Shown here: positions 46,942-59,110 of the stretch, piece after piece
Layout of the letters: every line of letters begins with the position of its first letter
How positions within the stretch are numbered: the stretch's first letter is position 1
From: Ulota crispa
Lineage: Eukaryota > Streptophyta > Bryopsida > Orthotrichales > Orthotrichaceae
Reading direction: 5' to 3'
Length of the DNA stretch: 64,000 nucleotides
Assembly: GCA_963920765.1 (NCBI GenBank)
Contig: OY987246.1
Span: forward strand, 11,342,868-11,406,867
Translations under genes and position numbers: made by a program
Notes under the pieces: generated by a model
What the model was told of the DNA's origin: nothing
Database searches by the model: none
Seen by the model: the letters and a program-made list of their open reading frames with translations, nothing else

Positions 46942-47889
46942 CCCCTAAAGGACCAACTATCCCCTCATGGGACAAATGGATTTCAAGCATGTACCTATAG
47001 CTAATCTACTTTTTGTGATTTTTTGAAACTTTTATTGAAGGTGAGAAATTCAAAGATCTACGTGGGCAAATAGTTTTTTCTTTGTTCCAACATTTATTGA
47101 AGAAGTTATGTATGAATTTCTGAAAAAGGGCAAGGGTGGGCAGCCCAAAAAAAAATTCAAAATTTTATTTTAAAAAATAAAAATCTGAAATTCGTTCTTT
47201 AGATTTTTAAATACATGGAAATCTTTGAATCATTCAATTTTGATTGATGAGATAAAAGTTATGAGAAGTTTTAGTTTGCGGGTAGGTATGAGACTCCCAA
47301 ATCTCCATTCTTTTTGCCCCTTGTAAATTTTGTTACTTTATTTTTTTGAGTTCTTTGTGTATATTTTTTTGACTTTTTTTTTTCCAAGTTGTAGTAGACT
47401 AAGATTCCTTGGATTTTACCCTTTGGATGAAAGTAATTCATATTTCTCAATTTTACATAAATCCTCCAACTTTACCTAGTGTATATGCAAATTTCATGGC
47501 CTTACGGCATTGCAAGATTTTACAAAGTATGAACACACCTCCAGTTCATTTGAAAATTCTCCTACATTTACCTAACTTGGTCTTCTACATGGGAAAAATA
47601 AACCTCAACTTTCCGTAGAGCAATTTTTTTGATATAGGATATGTCAAAGGCTTCTAAAATTTTTGGGCAGCATGGAAAAAAACATTTTTTTCTCACTTTA
47701 GATGTCAATATCTCACTCCTCAACCTCTAGAATGAGCTGAAAATTTTCCCACTAATACCTCCCATAGTCTAGGGCAAGATCTTACGATTCAATTTTCAAA
47801 AAAAACTATTTTCCTACCTTTCTACTCATTCCCAAAAAGTGACAATTTTCAGTGAGTTCAAAAAAAATAAGGGCTTGGTCCTTTAGGGG
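46942..47889. repeat. piggyBac-like MITE, 940-bp class (948 bp)
   Basis: TTAA at 46938-46941 and 47890-47893. Ends CCCCTAAAGGACCAACT and inverted CCCCTAAAGGACCAAGC. Best-preserved copy of the long class. Confidence 0.85.
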
Positions 47890-48409
47890 TTAAGCTGGGA
47901 ATTTTGAGTAGTTCTTTCTTTACCCGGGCTGGGAATTTTCATTTTTCATTTTGGGATGTGGAATTGGATTTTTCCCACCTCGCCATCAAAAAATCATCTA
48001 GATGTGGCAACACTTGGCACCTTGGCGAAGCCAGCAACCAATAGGGATGGAGTCACAAGAATTTCAGTTTGTCGTTCACATGAAATCAGAATTGGCAAAT
48101 ATCCATGGCGAAAGCATTGGCTACCACGTCAGCTTATGTAGGCCACTTGAACACACATCACAGAATTTACCGCCCCTTTGGTGAAAAAATTAATTAAAGA
48201 ATCAAGCAGCTTTGAGAATTGCACCGGTTCTCTTTTTCGTATGAATAAATCAGGATTTGTTCAAGGCAACTCCCTAGACTTACCTACTGTAGACACAAGA
48301 TCCCATTGAAATGCTCGTGTTGAAATGAAAAAGCAAGAATAAAAAAATTGTGTCACATGCATAGTTTCTCTGTCACCTACACAATTTGTGTTCTCTATAT
48401 ATCCCATTA

Positions 48410-48723
48410 GGGCATCTCCACTGGTCCAGGCTTTTTCAAAGTTTTTCATGTGTTTTGGAGAGGCCTCAAGGCTCTTGATCTCCACCCATGCTTTTTGAAA
48501 AGGTGGCCATACATTCTAGCACACCCCATAAATAAGCAGTTAACCACTTATCAAGGAAAATAGAGAATACATCTCACTAAACTTAAGGTGAATAGTGAAT
48601 GGCTAGTGGCTTGAAGAGTGACTTGCTAGATTAGGTAGAACAAAGTGTTTGAGAGGGTTTTGAGAGGGGCCTCAACACTTTTCATACACTTTGAGCGAGT
48701 TTGAGCCACCGGTGGAGATGCCC
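48410..48723. repeat. Tourist-like MITE (C3, 314 bp)
   Basis: TTA 48407-48409 and 48724-48726. Ends GGGCATCTCCACTGGTCC and inverted GGGCATCTCCACCGGTGG. Complete copy. Confidence 0.85.
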
Positions 48724-48744
48724 TTATTGTGACAGATTTGTTAA

Positions 48745-48953
48745 TCCCTAAACGTCACGAAAGTCCTTTGTTGTATGTATAGACGTATTTGAGCTGCTCT
48801 AAGAGCTTTTCAATTATTTTTATGCACTCACCATCATACAACCCTTCAATATGTATGACTGTAACACTTAATTTCTAGCTGATTCAAACTTTTGAATATT
48901 AGTTGCGACCATATTTGGTACTGTAGTTCTAGAGCCCAAGGGCCCTTTAGAAA
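48745..48953. repeat. piggyBac-like MITE, short class (209 bp)
   Basis: TTAA at 48741-48744 and 48954-48957. It is the reverse of the element at 50291-50514 (shared ACACTTAATTTC.AGCTGATT). Confidence 0.7.
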
Positions 48954-48957
48954 TTAA

Positions 48958-50286
48958 ACTATGTGTCTTGTGTCTTGTTTGCAAGTTTGCAAGCAGCAGC
49001 TTATAACTTTATGTTTGTTTGTAGATGTCGATAAACGACTGATGTTACATTTAGATTCTTCTACTAAGAGAGGAAACGCCCCTTGGTTTGACTTTTTGGC
49101 CATATTTATCAAAGGTAAGAGAGGGTAGTTTGGTAAGTTTATAAAAATAAGTACAACGAAAAGGAGGGAGGTACAAGACAGATACAAAGAACCGTAGACT
49201 GAAGGGTAGGGGGTGTGGGGGGGGGGGGGGGGGGGCTGAATGTGTGGTCCCATTCCCAAGTAGATAACAATTCTAAATATACGGCACTTTCTAAGCTACA
49301 GTCCTGCTAAGAATTTGTCGGTTATGCCGTAGCCTTAGACCTTTCCATCCAACTGGCACGCCACCTCCAATCACACTGCTCCACGTACCCCAAAAAACAA
49401 AATCCTGCTCCTCATCTTTATAGGATATTCATCCCGGCGCATCCAAGAGGCAGCCCTCTCTCGGGTATTGAACATTTGTACCCACGGCATACATCCTGGG
49501 CAACCAGCTTGTGCGAAATCTAACCGTCCAATCAGCGTTTTTTTTTGAATTTGTGGAGGTAGAGCGACCCGCACCCCAGACTGCAAGGAGGTAAGGAAAA
49601 TTTTGTTAAAATTGGGGCGTATGAATGATATGTGCACGTTCATCCAATTCTTTTACTATTATAAGTTACTTTCATCCAATTTTTGGCTAATCACATGTGT
49701 GTGGAAGTAGGGCTCTGGCAATTTCATCCACTTTTTCACCTTAATTTTTCAGAGTATCAGTCGTCACAAGAATTTTGAGGTAAGATTGTGGCAAAAATTC
49801 TTCAAGAAAAAAAACATTGCATCCAATCATACATTATCACTAGCTAATCAGCTTGAACTCAAATTCCCTTAGACTTATACATATCTATATATATAATAGA
49901 ATACACCTCAAAAGTGTCCTTGGTGGTAGTCCTTGACAATTTTGTAATTAAGGACAACAAATTCATAACCAAATTATGAGGATGTGAGTGCATGGGGTTT
50001 CCTAATCAAATTGTGGGGATGTGAGTGCATGGGGTTCCGTAACCAAATTATGGGGATGGGAGGCATGGAGATAGGGGGCATGGGCATTAAGTGCACGGGG
50101 ATGGGGGGCACGGGCATGGCCGGTGCATTATGAATTTGAGGTTTTCTATAGTATTGAGTGTCTCTATATTTCTCAAATTTTGAAATTCAAGATCAAAAAA
50201 AAAAGAGGCCAAGGTAGAGAAATAAGGACAATTTGTGTGGAGGTCCATTGGTACAACAGGAAGGAGGACTTGTCAGTTATAGATGA
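48958..50286. other. Intergenic, with a G19 run and a GC-rich degenerate tandem array
   Basis: 49217-49235 is an unbroken run of 19 G. 49,975-50,130 repeats GGGGATG.GAGTGCATGGGG-like units several times. No gene is supported. Confidence 0.45.
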
Positions 50287-50290
50287 TTAA

Positions 50291-50514
50291 CCCTTGAAGG
50301 GCCGTTGGGCTTTGGAGATACGGTACCAAATACGATTGCAATCAATATTTAGAAATTTGAATCAGCTGGAAATTAAGTGTTACAACCATACACATTGAAA
50401 GGTTGTTTGATGGTGGGTGCATAAAAAAATTTGGAAAGCCCTCAAAGCAACTCAAATATGTCTATATATATGACCGTACATATGGCCATAAAGGGCTTTT
50501 GGGCTTTTCATGGG
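50291..50514. repeat. piggyBac-like MITE, short class (224 bp)
   Basis: TTAA at 50287-50290 and 50515-50518. Ends CCCTTGAAGGGCCG and inverted CCCATGAAAAGCCC. Confidence 0.7.
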
Positions 50515-51111
50515 TTAATATTACAAAAAACACATTTTCTATTTTTTTCAGATATAAATTTGAAAATATTGTTTTATATTAAAAAAACATCATTCAATGA
50601 CAAAAACCCTTAGATGACAATTGTAGCTTTAAAACGTTATCTCTATTGTTAGAACATATTTATAAAGTTTTTATTATACTTACTTATAGAGAATACTTGA
50701 TTTATTAGTAATCACTTTCCTACACAAAAAATATTATTGTTTGAATATACCTAGGAAAATAGAGCAACACAATGGATTCAAGAATGGATAGCTCCTATCA
50801 AGATTGTTTACTTTGAGTGGATGTAAAAAGATTGGGTATTGGATTAACGTGCGTAGGAGTAGGATTGGTATGTTTGGGTCTTGGACTTGGATATGTGAGT
50901 TTTGAATTAAGAAATTTGACAAAGATTCATCCGCAAGAGCCACAAAGGAAGATGGACAAAGAAGAATGGAATATGGTTTGGGAAATGATTGCAACTGCAA
51001 CCAATAAGGACAAGAACAAACTCAACAAGTCATATCCTTGAAGGCATTGTTTTGAATATAAAATTTCCTTTTTGAATGAGCTATATTGTTTCATGTGAAT
51101 GCACTTATATA

Positions 51112-52100
51112 GAGTCTTGGACAATAAGTTGTAGTCATTTTTTTATAATTTTCTCACGCAATCAATACTTTACCAAATCTAAAACTAATTACATATTTGA
51201 AAAGCTTAGAAAAAGGAGCAAATTCTATTAAAATTTGACATGAATATAATAAATAGAAGTGTTAAAAAAACATTTGAAAAAAAATCCAATTATGATTTAA
51301 ATACTTTTGAAAGGGAATTGATATGTGCACACCAGGGGGTTGATATTTATACACCCCCCTGGGGGGTAAATTATAGATTTCTACTATCAAAAAGCTAAGT
51401 TTGAGAAATTTGAATTCAAATTTGGACTTAGAAACCATGATTTAGTCTTGAACCATAAAAAAAAGTTGCAATTGAACAACACCCAATGAAAGAGCTTATT
51501 CTTTTTTACAAACAAAAGTAAAAGTAACATCTTTCCCCTTAGCTAAGTTTTTCACTTGGTGTTGTTCAATTGCAACATTTTTTATGGTTATAGATTAAAT
51601 CATGGTTTGTGAGTCCAAATCTAAATTTAAATTTCTCAAATTCAACTTTTTGATAGTAGAAATATATAATCTACCCCCGGGGGTGTGCACATATCAACCC
51701 CACGGTGTACACATATCAACCCCACAGTGTACACATATCAATTCCCTTTTAAAATCGCTGCAAGTTTGTGAACAATTTACCACTAGTATATTCTCAATCT
51801 ATTCTCAATGTACAACATGCTTGCTTGAGTTGAGATAATTTTAAGTTTTAAAAGGCAGTTAAAAGCCACAAAGATGTTGATGATGTTGATAAAAGTGGAT
51901 AATTATGGCATATTCATTTGTGCAAAATTGCATTTGACATGAATTAAAAGTATGAAATAAGAATAATCTATTTTTCAAATATTAATACATTTTGTCCCCT
52001 TGAGCTGACTTTTCAAATATGTAATCACTTTTGAATTTGATGAAGGATTGAATGTGTGAGAGGCGTTTTAAAAAGGACTATCACTTAATGTCCAAGACTC
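51112..52100. repeat. TA-flanked MITE, ends GAGTCTTGGACA (L2), with nested foldback
   Basis: Inverted ends GAGTCTTGGACAATAAGTTG and GAGTCTTGGACATTAAGTGA. The flanks are TA-rich (TATA both sides). Interior shared with 33294-33826. It is interrupted at 51313-51746. Confidence 0.75.
51313..51746. repeat. Long-arm foldback element (434 bp), nested
   Basis: Ends GGGAATTGATATGTGCACAC and inverted GGGAATTGATATGTGTACAC, arms of about 180 bp around a short centre. The flanks TTTTGAAA and TTTTAAAA could be an 8-bp duplication with one change. The last 75 bp hold three tandem copies of ACACATATCAAYYCCC-like units. Confidence 0.75.
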
Positions 52101-52250
52101 TATATATATTTATACATGTACATACACATACATATGTTTACATAAACCCCTCAAGAGTTCGTGCGTTTATATTACTTTACTAGGGACAATGTATGATTTT
52201 ACATGCTTTCTATGTATGATGAGGATGAAATACATCCAAATATGTTTTAA

Positions 52251-52476
52251 TCCTTAAATGCCCCTAGGGTATAGTGGATACGTTGCCATATACCTCGCAT
52301 TCACTATTATCAAGAAGTTTTATTTTTGGATCTCAAATAGCTCACTAAGACCACGTTGATCTATATTCCAACTTCTTTGTTGATCTCAACTATAGTAAAA
52401 GTGTGGATACATTCCAAATATAAGAAAAGTACCTTGTATTGTATTGGTGACAATGACACGCTTAGAAGTTTAAGGG
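52251..52476. repeat. piggyBac-like MITE, 227-bp class
   Basis: TTAA at 52247-52250 and 52477-52480. Ends TCCTTAAATGCCCC and inverted CCCTTAAACTTCT. The reverse complement is present at 5695-6237. Confidence 0.7.
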
Positions 52477-52480
52477 TTAA

Positions 52481-54927
52481 GAGCCATTTTTGTTCACTTT
52501 TTAATTATATGACTAGTTTGATTGTTGAAAATTTTGTGTAAAGTTGTAAATAAATTCATATGAAGATAGAAGAAAAACAAAACTTGAAATTGAGGATTTT
52601 GTTTCAAGAGTAGGCCATTGCTTGTTTGGCCTCAAAAGCATTAACTCCTCATGTTGCACCCCCTTGCTATTAACCCTTAACTTGAATTTTTTTTGTATTT
52701 CCAAGTGATTAACTTTTGAAGGTGGCACCTCAAATATTTGAAAAAAATTCATATAGAGTCATTTGAGGCTATTGCCAAATAAATGAACTTTAATTAAACC
52801 TATATAAAGCCATAATCAATATGCTTATAACTTTGAATTTGAGTATACACACATATGTCTGTGTAATACATCATATTCATCTGCAAACAATACGATTTTA
52901 TTTTATGCTTGTTTTCAACTAATATATTTCAAATGAACCGTGCTCAAGCTTGGAATGAAAGATGTGGATATCATAAAAATTTCATGCCTCCTTAAATATT
53001 TATAATCATGAAAGGTCTTATTCAATATGTATGCAAGTATAAAAACTAACATCAAGTATGTATAACATGTGATTATGGATGTGATTATGAACATGACTCT
53101 TTTGCCTAGATTACAAACCTATGGTTATATAAAATCAAATATTACCACATAAATAATTAATCATGTGAATACCATGCAATTGTCAGCAATTAAGGGGTAT
53201 CTTGAATTGAACCTTGCAAGGAAAAAGTTGAACAAAAATTAATAATAAAAATAATAAATAACTATTAAAATTTACAAACAATAAAAGAATCAAACAGATT
53301 AGTACATACTTAATAAAGTTGAATAGATCAATACATAATCAATATACCAACTACATAGTTCCTAATAAGGGTAAAAATTAATTCCAAAATGCAACATGTG
53401 TCATGGATCTTGATTATGGTTCCCATTAAATTGTGTTGGAACTTATGTAATTGTTTATCGTAAATCCTTAACTCTTACAAAATTCCATCTTTTGATTGTT
53501 TATTCACTTTTGGATCTTGAAATGAGAAATTGGAGGGGAATAGCTGAATCACTCAAAATTAATTTTTTACAACTTATTGTAGTAACTTGTGTGAAATAAT
53601 TAGTGTTCTTAGAAGAGTTGTATACAAATCTGACAAGGCAATTCCTTGAACGTTGGTTATTGCATACAAGTCCTTTTTACAACACCTATGTTTGAAAGGA
53701 AGCCATATCTATAATACTTGTTGTCTATGCCCTCATGATATGTATACTTGACACAATATTTTGGTAAGAATTTTAATTGCAATGGGGGCTTTAAAATCTA
53801 AACTGACATGGTGATTAATAAATAGACATTTGTTTTGTGTTTGAGACCACTCCATGTCGTTGCTAATATTCTTGAGCAGTTTTTCTAGGCAAATTTTCAT
53901 GAATACCCTTGAAGTTTGCAATATTTTCAGAGATACCCTTATTTTTTTAGAAATATCACAAACACCCTTGGACCAAAATTTTTAGGTGTTTATTTTGTTG
54001 TGCACTATATCGTACAAAATTTATTTTATCTACACAAGCTCATAAAACTACAATTTTAACTCAACAAGTCATTAATTTCCTATAGTTTAAATACAAACCA
54101 CTCATGTTTGATATTATTTATTTATTTAATTTCATTTAAGATGATGGTCCTTTGTTGAAAAGTATGTAGAAAAAGACCAAGAGTTTACTTTGACAAGTGA
54201 ACTCAAGCGTTGTCACTTATTCATGCCCAAAAAAATCAAGGCAACAAATAATGATAAAAATTTCAAAGTGCGTATTTAATACATGTTGGCAATAGAAAAA
54301 ATAGGATTAGGTGTTGAGAGGTTGAATTCAAAATCTCAAAAATTTAAATGAATATATGAGTGTTTATCTTCCATAGTTTCGGTGGCTTTGGGAAGGGTTT
54401 TAAAGAGTGATCCATGTACTACAACCTAAACTTGTTAGTTTCTCAATAAAATGAAAATCAGTTAGTAAGTAACATCAATAATTGCTAGTGTAAAAGTTGT
54501 AAAGCAGTGCATAATATAATAAGAGTTAAGAAAAGTCTACATGCAACAATTTAATGAATGTATTAACAATGTATATGCCCATTTCTCAAAAAACGTACCT
54601 AGAAAATGTTCAAATTTTGCAAACGCGAGTCTTTACACGCTACAAATCGATTGAAGCTATTTGACATGTTGGTAGATACCAAATACAATGAACCATATAA
54701 AGTATTGATAAAATGCATTTTTTCAATTATAAATATATGATAATTTAAATTAGATTGGTTTGAAAAATGTTACAGAATATTCGATAAAAATCAACAGTAT
54801 AAGGATTATTGACCATTGGAAAGAATTTACAAGATGCAATCAAGTTTGTTGACATCACGTTATATGATTTACTTTTTTCATTCGACATCCAAAACAATCA
54901 AAGACTATTTTGAACCTATTTGTTGGC
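52481..54927. other. Very AT-rich intergenic DNA, nothing recognised
   Basis: No gene, tandem array or terminal repeat could be supported over about 2.4 kb. Confidence 0.4.
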
Positions 54928-54931
54928 TTGA

Positions 54932-55864
54932 CCCCTAAAGGACTGTTTGTCCGTTCGGGGGACAAATGGATTTTGGGCATGTACCTATGGTTAAACAATT
55001 TTGCACAATTTTTTGAAACTTTTATTGTAGGTGGGGAATTCAAAGATTTATGTGGGCATCTCATTTTTTCTTCATTTTGACATTTGACAAAAAAGTTATG
55101 CATGATTTTATGAAAATTTGGGGAGGATTGCCGGTCCAGGCAGCTCAAATTTTTTTTTTTAAATTTTGTTTTTTGAATTTTGTTTTTTGAAATTGGTTCT
55201 TTAGATTTTTTATACGTGAGAAGCTTTGAATCATTAAATTTCAATCAATGAGATGAAAGTTATGAGGAGTTTTTGTTTGCGGGTAGTTAGGGATTCTCTA
55301 CTCTAAAATAAACTTTGAAGTCCTTTATTTCACTCAATTTTCATTATTTTGGAAAAAAAAGTAAAGTGAAGGAAGTAGATTGTTTATTATAACATTATCA
55401 TTGTTGGGATTTGCATTTCTCATTTTAATAATTAAATTCTTAACAATTTAGTGAGTTGACTCATCCTCCAAATTTTTTACTTACTATTTTTTTCTCATGT
55501 GTTGTATAGTTCCAATTGATTTGAAAATTCTCCCACATACAACTAAGTTGATCTCCTACATGGGAAAAATAAACCTCAACTTTGCGTAGAGTAATTTTCT
55601 TGATATAAGAGTGGTCAAAGACTCTTTTGAAATTTTTGGGCAGCAGGGAAAAAAATAATAATAGTTGCACTTTAAATGTAAATATCTCGCTCCTCTCCTT
55701 CTAAATTGACTTTATTTTTTCCCACAAGTTTCTCTAGTAGTCTAGAGCAAGATCCTATGACTGGTTTTAAAAAAAAACAAAATTTCCTACTTTTCTACTC
55801 ATTCCCTCAAAAGTGGCAGTTATTAGTGACTTTAACTTGAAAAAAAGGCTTAGTCCTTTAGGGG
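54932..55864. repeat. piggyBac-like MITE, 940-bp class (933 bp)
   Basis: Left flank TTGA (one change from TTAA), left end CCCCTAAAGGACTG. The right end TAGTCCTTTAGGGG is followed by TTAA 55865-55868. The interior GGCATGTACCTATGGTTAAA matches the class. Confidence 0.8.
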
Positions 55865-56315
55865 TTAAGAAAAGGAAAAAATATGTTTATGAAAAAGATA
55901 GTAAAAGACAATAATTGAGCACAACCATATCTCCCAAGAGCCGAAGACTGCAAGAGAGTGGATAGCATATAAGACTAGAGTTTTTGAGGCAAAACAAAGT
56001 ATAATTTAAGAAGACTTGAGAAACAAAGCCTTCTTTTTTGCTAGTTTCTTTTTCTCCCATTTTCACATGCTTGCACAAAAAATATGAAGTACCCAATGAT
56101 AAAAGTAGTCACATGTTTAATAAACAAACAAAAGATTTTTTCTAAGCATGCTTAGAAGTACTTCATATGTCTTGTTCAACTCATATAGTAAGCATTTAAA
56201 GTTCACCCATTGTCCAAATTTTGGATGTTGACATTATCAAGAGTTAAACAATGGAAGTGTGTTACAAGGATAAAGACTCTCAATTTCATTGATTTTAGAT
56301 GTAATCATTGTAATT

Positions 56316-56619
56316 GGGGGAAATTACAAATAAGGGCACAAAAATGAAAAACATTACAAATAGGGGCACATTTTCAAGACCTCTTTACTAAAATTTCATT
56401 ATTTAGGTTTGATTTGGAGAGGTTTTTAAGTTTTTTGGAAGTTAGTTAACATTTAATATGATTTAATATGATGTATCTAAATGTCCCAATGTCCAAAAAA
56501 AAAATATTTATATTTTACAAATTATTATTTTAAAATTGTGCCTCTATTTGTAATTATTTTGAAATAGTGCCCCTTTTTATAATATTTTTCATTTCTGTGC
56601 CTCTATTTGTAATTTCCCC
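56316..56619. repeat. hAT-like MITE (304 bp), 8-bp target duplication
   Basis: TTGTAATT at 56308-56315 and 56620-56627. Inverted ends GGGGAAATTACAAATA.RGGCAC continue to ATTACAAATAGGGGCAC over about 60 bp. No coding capacity. Confidence 0.8.
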
Positions 56620-56627
56620 TTGTAATT

Positions 56628-57299
56628 TTGTACTAAAAACTTAAATTTAATGTCGTGGTATTCATATTTTTTTTGAAGTTTTGTAAGAAAAAACGGGTAG
56701 AAGTTGTGTTAAATATATATGTGAAATAATGCTCCCCTTGGTTACAAAATTTTGGTCTATAGAACGGTGCACATAGGCAAGAAAGTTTCAAAGCGAATCC
56801 CAGGTGCTGTTTGCTACGCTTTATCGCGTCCCATCTCCGCCTGCCCACCGAAATTCCAGGTCCCCAACCCAGCCTTTCCCTCCAAAACCCCGCCCCCGCG
56901 TAAAATTATGCTACCCACGGATTCCCAGGTTTTCTCATCTGCCCGTCCAAGTGGGGCACAAAGAGACCAAAATTTACGGGCAAAGGAAAAAAATAAAAAA
57001 TTCTAAAAAGGACAAAACTGGCCAAATTTAGCCCAACTTCTTCAACCTTTCTGCACTGCAGGAAAATAATAGCAACAACCTAGCAGCATCCTCTAAATCT
57101 ACCAGAATGTACAATTCCGTAGATGTCAGTTTTCCTCTGTCTAGTCAACTAAGAAACCGTAGATTTATTTCACCCCAAAGCCGCGCTTGCTGACCTGCAC
57201 CAGCAGACGCGTGTTCTGGCTACGCTGTTTCTTAGTATCTCCATTTTCCGAAGATATCAGCGGCAGCCTAGTCAGGAGGTGGAGTTGTAGATTTTGGAA
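56628..57299. other. Transition to the histidine kinase promoter region
   Basis: GC rises sharply after about 56,800 (C-rich CCCGCCCCCGCG patch near 56,890). Open frames overlap on both strands without recognisable products. Probable distal promoter. Confidence 0.3.
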
Positions 57300-59110
57300 G
57301 AAACGAGATCTTTTCATGGAATGGACATGTAGCAGCGCCATAGAGGTCGAAGAGGGGGGCACGTGTCGGGACAGGAGCGAGGCGAGGGTTTCCAAGGCGA
57401 GCGGTGCGTTTCTTCCTTTCTTCCTCCTCCGTTCACGCCATTAGCAAAGGTGAGAAGTGCAGCAGTGCATCTTACGAAGTGTCCAAAGCTATTTGTATGC
57501 TATTCCTCTTAACAAGTTTAGTTATTCTGTTTGCAGGAAAAAAAAAGCTTTCTAGGAAACCAAAGTAGGTTGGAGAAGTCGGAGAAACGCGCACAAGAAG
57601 TCACATAGACAGAGCAAGCGAAACAGAGGAGCTTGACAATAAGAAAAGGCGACACGCAATTTTTGTTCGAGAAGTAGAAGCGCAACGCGAGAGCACTGCT
57701 AAGTTAACGGTATGACTCTCTACTTCTTTTGTTTGTTGTTACGTTTCAGGGATCTAAGTTTGTTTGAAAAGCCATCGTTGTCGAGTAAGGGAAGCTTGGA
57801 GGAGCCGTGGAAGCAGGAGGTCTCTCTTAACTGGTGTAGGCGGCGTTGCGGAATCTAGTTAAGGTGGTCGAATAGTGTAGTATAAAGGACTGTACTCTTC
57901 GCGTTACACGCTTCGGGAGAGCTTGCGGTAGTGTGATGCATGTAAGGTGTAGCTGCAGTCGCTGTGCTGTGAAGGCATGGCTCTGCTACGTCTCTGTTAT
58001 GGAGGTCTGACGTGTGCGGCATCATCGTGTGTTGTACCGAAGTATGCATGTGGCATTTCCGAACTGCTTGCCCGTTTTGCATGCGGTAGTGTGTGCCTAT
58101 TTCTCTAAGAGACAGAGGTCCTTCTATTGGACTTGCATTTCAAAAAACCAGCGGAAGGATGCAATTAGATATAGATTCAACGCTTGTTATGGTGATCTGA
58201 AACTATTGCTTTTTAGTTCTAAGGGAAACGGCGTCGGGCGAAGATAAGTTTAGGAATATGCTTCCTCGGTGGAGATGTTCTGGACCTTTTAAATATGGTA
58301 GTATTATTGAAGAGACTGTTGCGTTGATCAAGGTGGACTGTTACTATCGAAATCGTAGATCAGAGATGAGGATGGAGCATCGCAGGAATACATTGGCTGG
58401 AGATCTTCTTAGGTTCCTGCAACGGTGGATCTCGTGTACAGATTGCATGGGCTAAGTATCCTTAGAAACATGGATGTGAAGCTGACTATCGCATCTGGTT
58501 CTATATGTATACTAGATATTCATTTGCTTATGATGAAATCTGGTATGGAGGAGAAGCAGAGTTGTCTGTTGCGTTCAACATAGATCGTTTGGTTTTTTCC
58601 CATTTATGTATGTTGTTTTCGCATGTTCTTTTAAGCCTACGCAGTTTATGTGAGTATATCTTTGATGATAGACTGATATTATGCGTGAGTTGAGATGGTG
58701 GATCGAGTTCTGACCGGGAATCAACTTGTTTTATTGCAGATTTAAGAACAGCTAAAGTTGTTTAGAGGTGGCGTAATTGGTCAAGTTAACTTCGAAATCG
58801 TGATACTTGTTTTCGGGAACGTCAGTCGGCGCACATCAGGCGCGCCTCAGATGCTCACCTTGTCATCGTGCCCTGACGCGGGACGAGTTGAATTTTTTGA
58901 GGTGAAGCAGTGGAGTTCGGCTTTCAGATCTAGTATACTTTTGTGTCAATATTCTGGATTATACGGTTTCTGCCCAGGATATTCTTGAAGCGTTGGTGCT
59001 TCTGTTTACAGCGCTCGAAGGAGAAGGTATAGTGAACATTTGGAAGTAGAAAGAGATATCGTGGACGGCGGAGGTTGTTGTTCGGCATAGCAGGTAGTGT
59101 TACCAGCAGT
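57300..59110 (+). promoter_or_regulatory. Leader region of the histidine kinase gene with probable non-coding exons
   Basis: GC content rises here relative to the flanks. Good splice signals occur in order: donor AGCAAAG|GTGAGA after 57449, acceptor TTTGCAG ending 57536, donor TTAACG|GTATGA after 57709, and acceptor TTATTGCAG ending 58739. All frames upstream of 59111 are broken, so these would be untranslated exons. Transcript data would be needed to place the start. It could alternatively hold a separate non-coding transcript. Confidence 0.4.

Noticed and set aside
49985..50130. Possible CRISPR-like repeated units
   Set aside because: Units are irregular, with no constant spacer pattern, and the DNA is plainly eukaryotic.
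54855..55244. 129-codon minus-strand frame
   Set aside because: Lies in the left end of a TTAA MITE. The related copies do not keep the frame open.
59075..59110. Kinase start at the non-ATG codon 59075
   Set aside because: There is no reason to invoke TTG initiation in a plant nuclear gene when an in-frame ATG follows at 59111.
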